DNA of 35,517 bases. Origin: CAYMTN01 sp964393335 (lineage in GTDB: Bacteria; Chloroflexota; Anaerolineae; Aggregatilineales; Aggregatilineaceae). Shown here piece after piece: positions 34,705 to 35,517 of the stretch (within the stretch, counting starts at the first letter, position 1; each line of letters opens with the position of its first letter). Where the stretch lies: assembly GCA_964393335.1 (NCBI GenBank), contig CAYMTN010000026.1, positions 1 through 35,517 on the forward strand, read 5' to 3'. The position numbers and the translations under genes were made by a program. The notes below the pieces were generated by a model. The model saw only the letters and a program-made list of their open reading frames with translations, was not told the DNA's origin and did no database searches.

Positions 34705-34830
34705 TTATCCGGCTACAACCTCAAGCAGCGCCCATCGTTCGATCTCGTTGAAGGGCGGGACGTCCCACACAGTCACGTCAAATGATTCGTATGCTGGGAA
34801 CAATTGTAGCGCATCGCCCAAGCGGTGCAT
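34705..34830 (-). CDS. Small open frame upstream of dgkA, possible gene remnant
   Basis: Forty-one codons beginning MHRLGDALQLFPAY and ending ALLEVVAG. The frame is also open for eight codons before the ATG, up to a stop. The codon choice looks like that of neighbouring genes and the residue mix (aromatic, acidic) is protein-like, but no Shine-Dalgarno sequence is visible. It could be the C-terminal relic of a lost gene, or a small protein. I do not recognise it. Confidence 0.25.
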   Translation of the reverse strand: MHRLGDALQLFPAYESFDVTVWDVPPFNEIERWALLEVVAG

Positions 34831-34928
34831 CCGGATGGCGATCAGCGACAGCCGTCATTCACGACCTGACGTGTTCTGAGAAGCGTTCGTTCAGGGCGAA
34901 GATTGCGTACCGGCGCGATAGACAAACA

Positions 34929-34967
34929 GCGAGCGTCCACGTCGTAGAGACGTGCACGCCCGCTTTT
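34929..34967. terminator. Bidirectional terminator
   Basis: A 15-base stem (34929-34943 with 34949-34963, 13 pairs matched) closes on a GTAGA loop. TTTT follows on the plus strand, and TGTTTGTCT follows on the minus strand. It lies 31 bases after the stop of the minus-strand permease gene and so probably ends that transporter operon. Confidence 0.75.
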
Positions 34968-34994
34968 ACCAGTCGTTCGTCTGATGTGTAAGGG

Positions 34995-35517
34995 CTAACC
35001 CTTCACGGCACCGGCGGTCAGTCCCTCCACGATCCGCCGCTGGAAAATCAAGACCAGCACCAGGACCGGGACCGTCACGATCACCGCGCCCGTCATCCGT
35101 TCCGCCACCGGCAGCTCAAATGACGATCCGGCAAAGTTTGCGATGATCACGGGCACAGTCTGCGATTTCGGGCTGACCAGCGTGAAGGTCAGGGCGAACA
35201 GGTATTCGTTCCAGGCGGCAATGAATGCCAACAGCCCGGTTGTGACCAGCGCGGGCGCTGTAAGCGGGATCAGAATCCGCCAAAAAGTCTGGAACGGCGT
35301 GGCACCATCCACCAGGGCGGCCTGTTCGATCTCAGCGGGCAGCCCCTGGAAAAAGCTGGTCAAGACCCACACGGTGAACGGCAGTGTAAAGATCGGATAC
35401 GTGAAGATCAGCGCGGCGGTTGACCCGTAGATGCCTACGTCGTTCACGATGCTGAACAGGCCGGACAGCACGGAAATCTGCGGGAACATCGTCATGGCGA
35501 GCACCATGTACATGATC
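34995..35517 (-). CDS. Sugar ABC transporter permease, MalG type, 5' truncated by window edge
   Basis: The C-terminal 173 residues of an inner-membrane permease; the frame runs out of the window at 35517. The EAA loop is PAEIEQAALVDGATPFQTFW with the conserved Gly, and IPLTAPALVTTGLLAFIAAW follows as the next helix. NEYLFALTF and the C-terminus EGLTAGAVKG are standard for MalG-like subunits. It is the last gene of a second sugar transporter, distinct from the one at 28.7-31.9 kb, and is followed by a terminator. The partner genes lie beyond the window. Confidence 0.9.
   Translation of the reverse strand, partial: IMYMVLAMTMFPQISVLSGLFSIVNDVGIYGSTAALIFTYPIFTLPFTVWVLTSFFQGLPAEIEQAALVDGATPFQTFWRILIPLTAPALVTTGLLAFIAAWNEYLFALTFTLVSPKSQTVPVIIANFAGSSFELPVAERMTGAVIVTVPVLVLVLIFQRRIVEGLTAGAVKG

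Larger units (their letters stand above)
34680..34994. other. 315-base stretch without a recognised gene
   Basis: Between the kinase gene and the ABC permease. It holds a 41-codon open frame on the minus strand (34705-34830) and a bidirectional terminator (34929-34967). I see nothing else in it. Confidence 0.6.

Overview
The window is GC-rich bacterial chromosome, densely packed with genes and without rRNA, tRNA, CRISPR or insertion sequences that I could recognise. The gene style suggests a heterotrophic Chloroflexota bacterium of the Anaerolineae type. The signs are a WD40 lipoprotein behind a Pro/Glu/Thr-rich linker, sugar ABC transporters without their own ATPase, LacI regulators, ADP-ribosylglycohydrolase-like enzymes and a bifunctional phosphoglucose/phosphomannose isomerase. 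This placement is inference; no marker gene is present.

Positions 1-8.0 kb, mostly plus strand: the 3' part of an Nramp metal transporter, a tandem universal stress protein, a GT4-type glycosyltransferase, then a quinone/hydroquinone detoxification module. That module has a MarR regulator divergent from an MhqO-like ring-cleaving dioxygenase, followed by an MhqD-like esterase broken by a frameshift. Two Gfo/Idh/MocA oxidoreductases follow. Positions 8.1-14.1 kb hold a WD40 lipoprotein (minus), the sugar-phosphate isomerase, a class V aminotransferase coupled to a short SerA (probably serine synthesis) that ends in a clear terminator, and a VOC-fold protein.

Positions 14.2-22.5 kb, minus strand, are a pentose catabolism region. 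A LacI regulator precedes araB, araD and an isomerase of the L-fucose/L-arabinose (COG2407) type in place of classical AraA. The unit ends in a perfect-stem terminator. Two TGTTAGCGCTAACA-like operators lie in the lacI leader, one overlapping the promoter. Upstream lies a 1067-residue cellobiose-phosphorylase-like enzyme with its own promoter candidate.

Positions 23.3-34.1 kb, minus strand, hold the most unusual unit. A second LacI regulator, with GGGAACGTTCCC palindromes at its own promoter and before the next gene, precedes eight genes in tight order. They are an ADP-ribosylglycohydrolase homologue, two sugar permeases, a solute-binding protein, a second ADP-ribosylglycohydrolase fused to extra C-terminal domains, a succinyl-CoA-synthetase-beta-like ATP-grasp protein fused to a 2x[4Fe-4S] ferredoxin domain, an alpha-like CoA ligase subunit and a citryl-CoA-lyase-like protein. 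The order reads as import, glycoside cleavage, CoA activation and C-C cleavage of an unknown substrate. It is the best candidate here for an undescribed pathway.

The right end carries a diacylglycerol/undecaprenol kinase, a bidirectional terminator and the 3' end of another sugar ABC permease.
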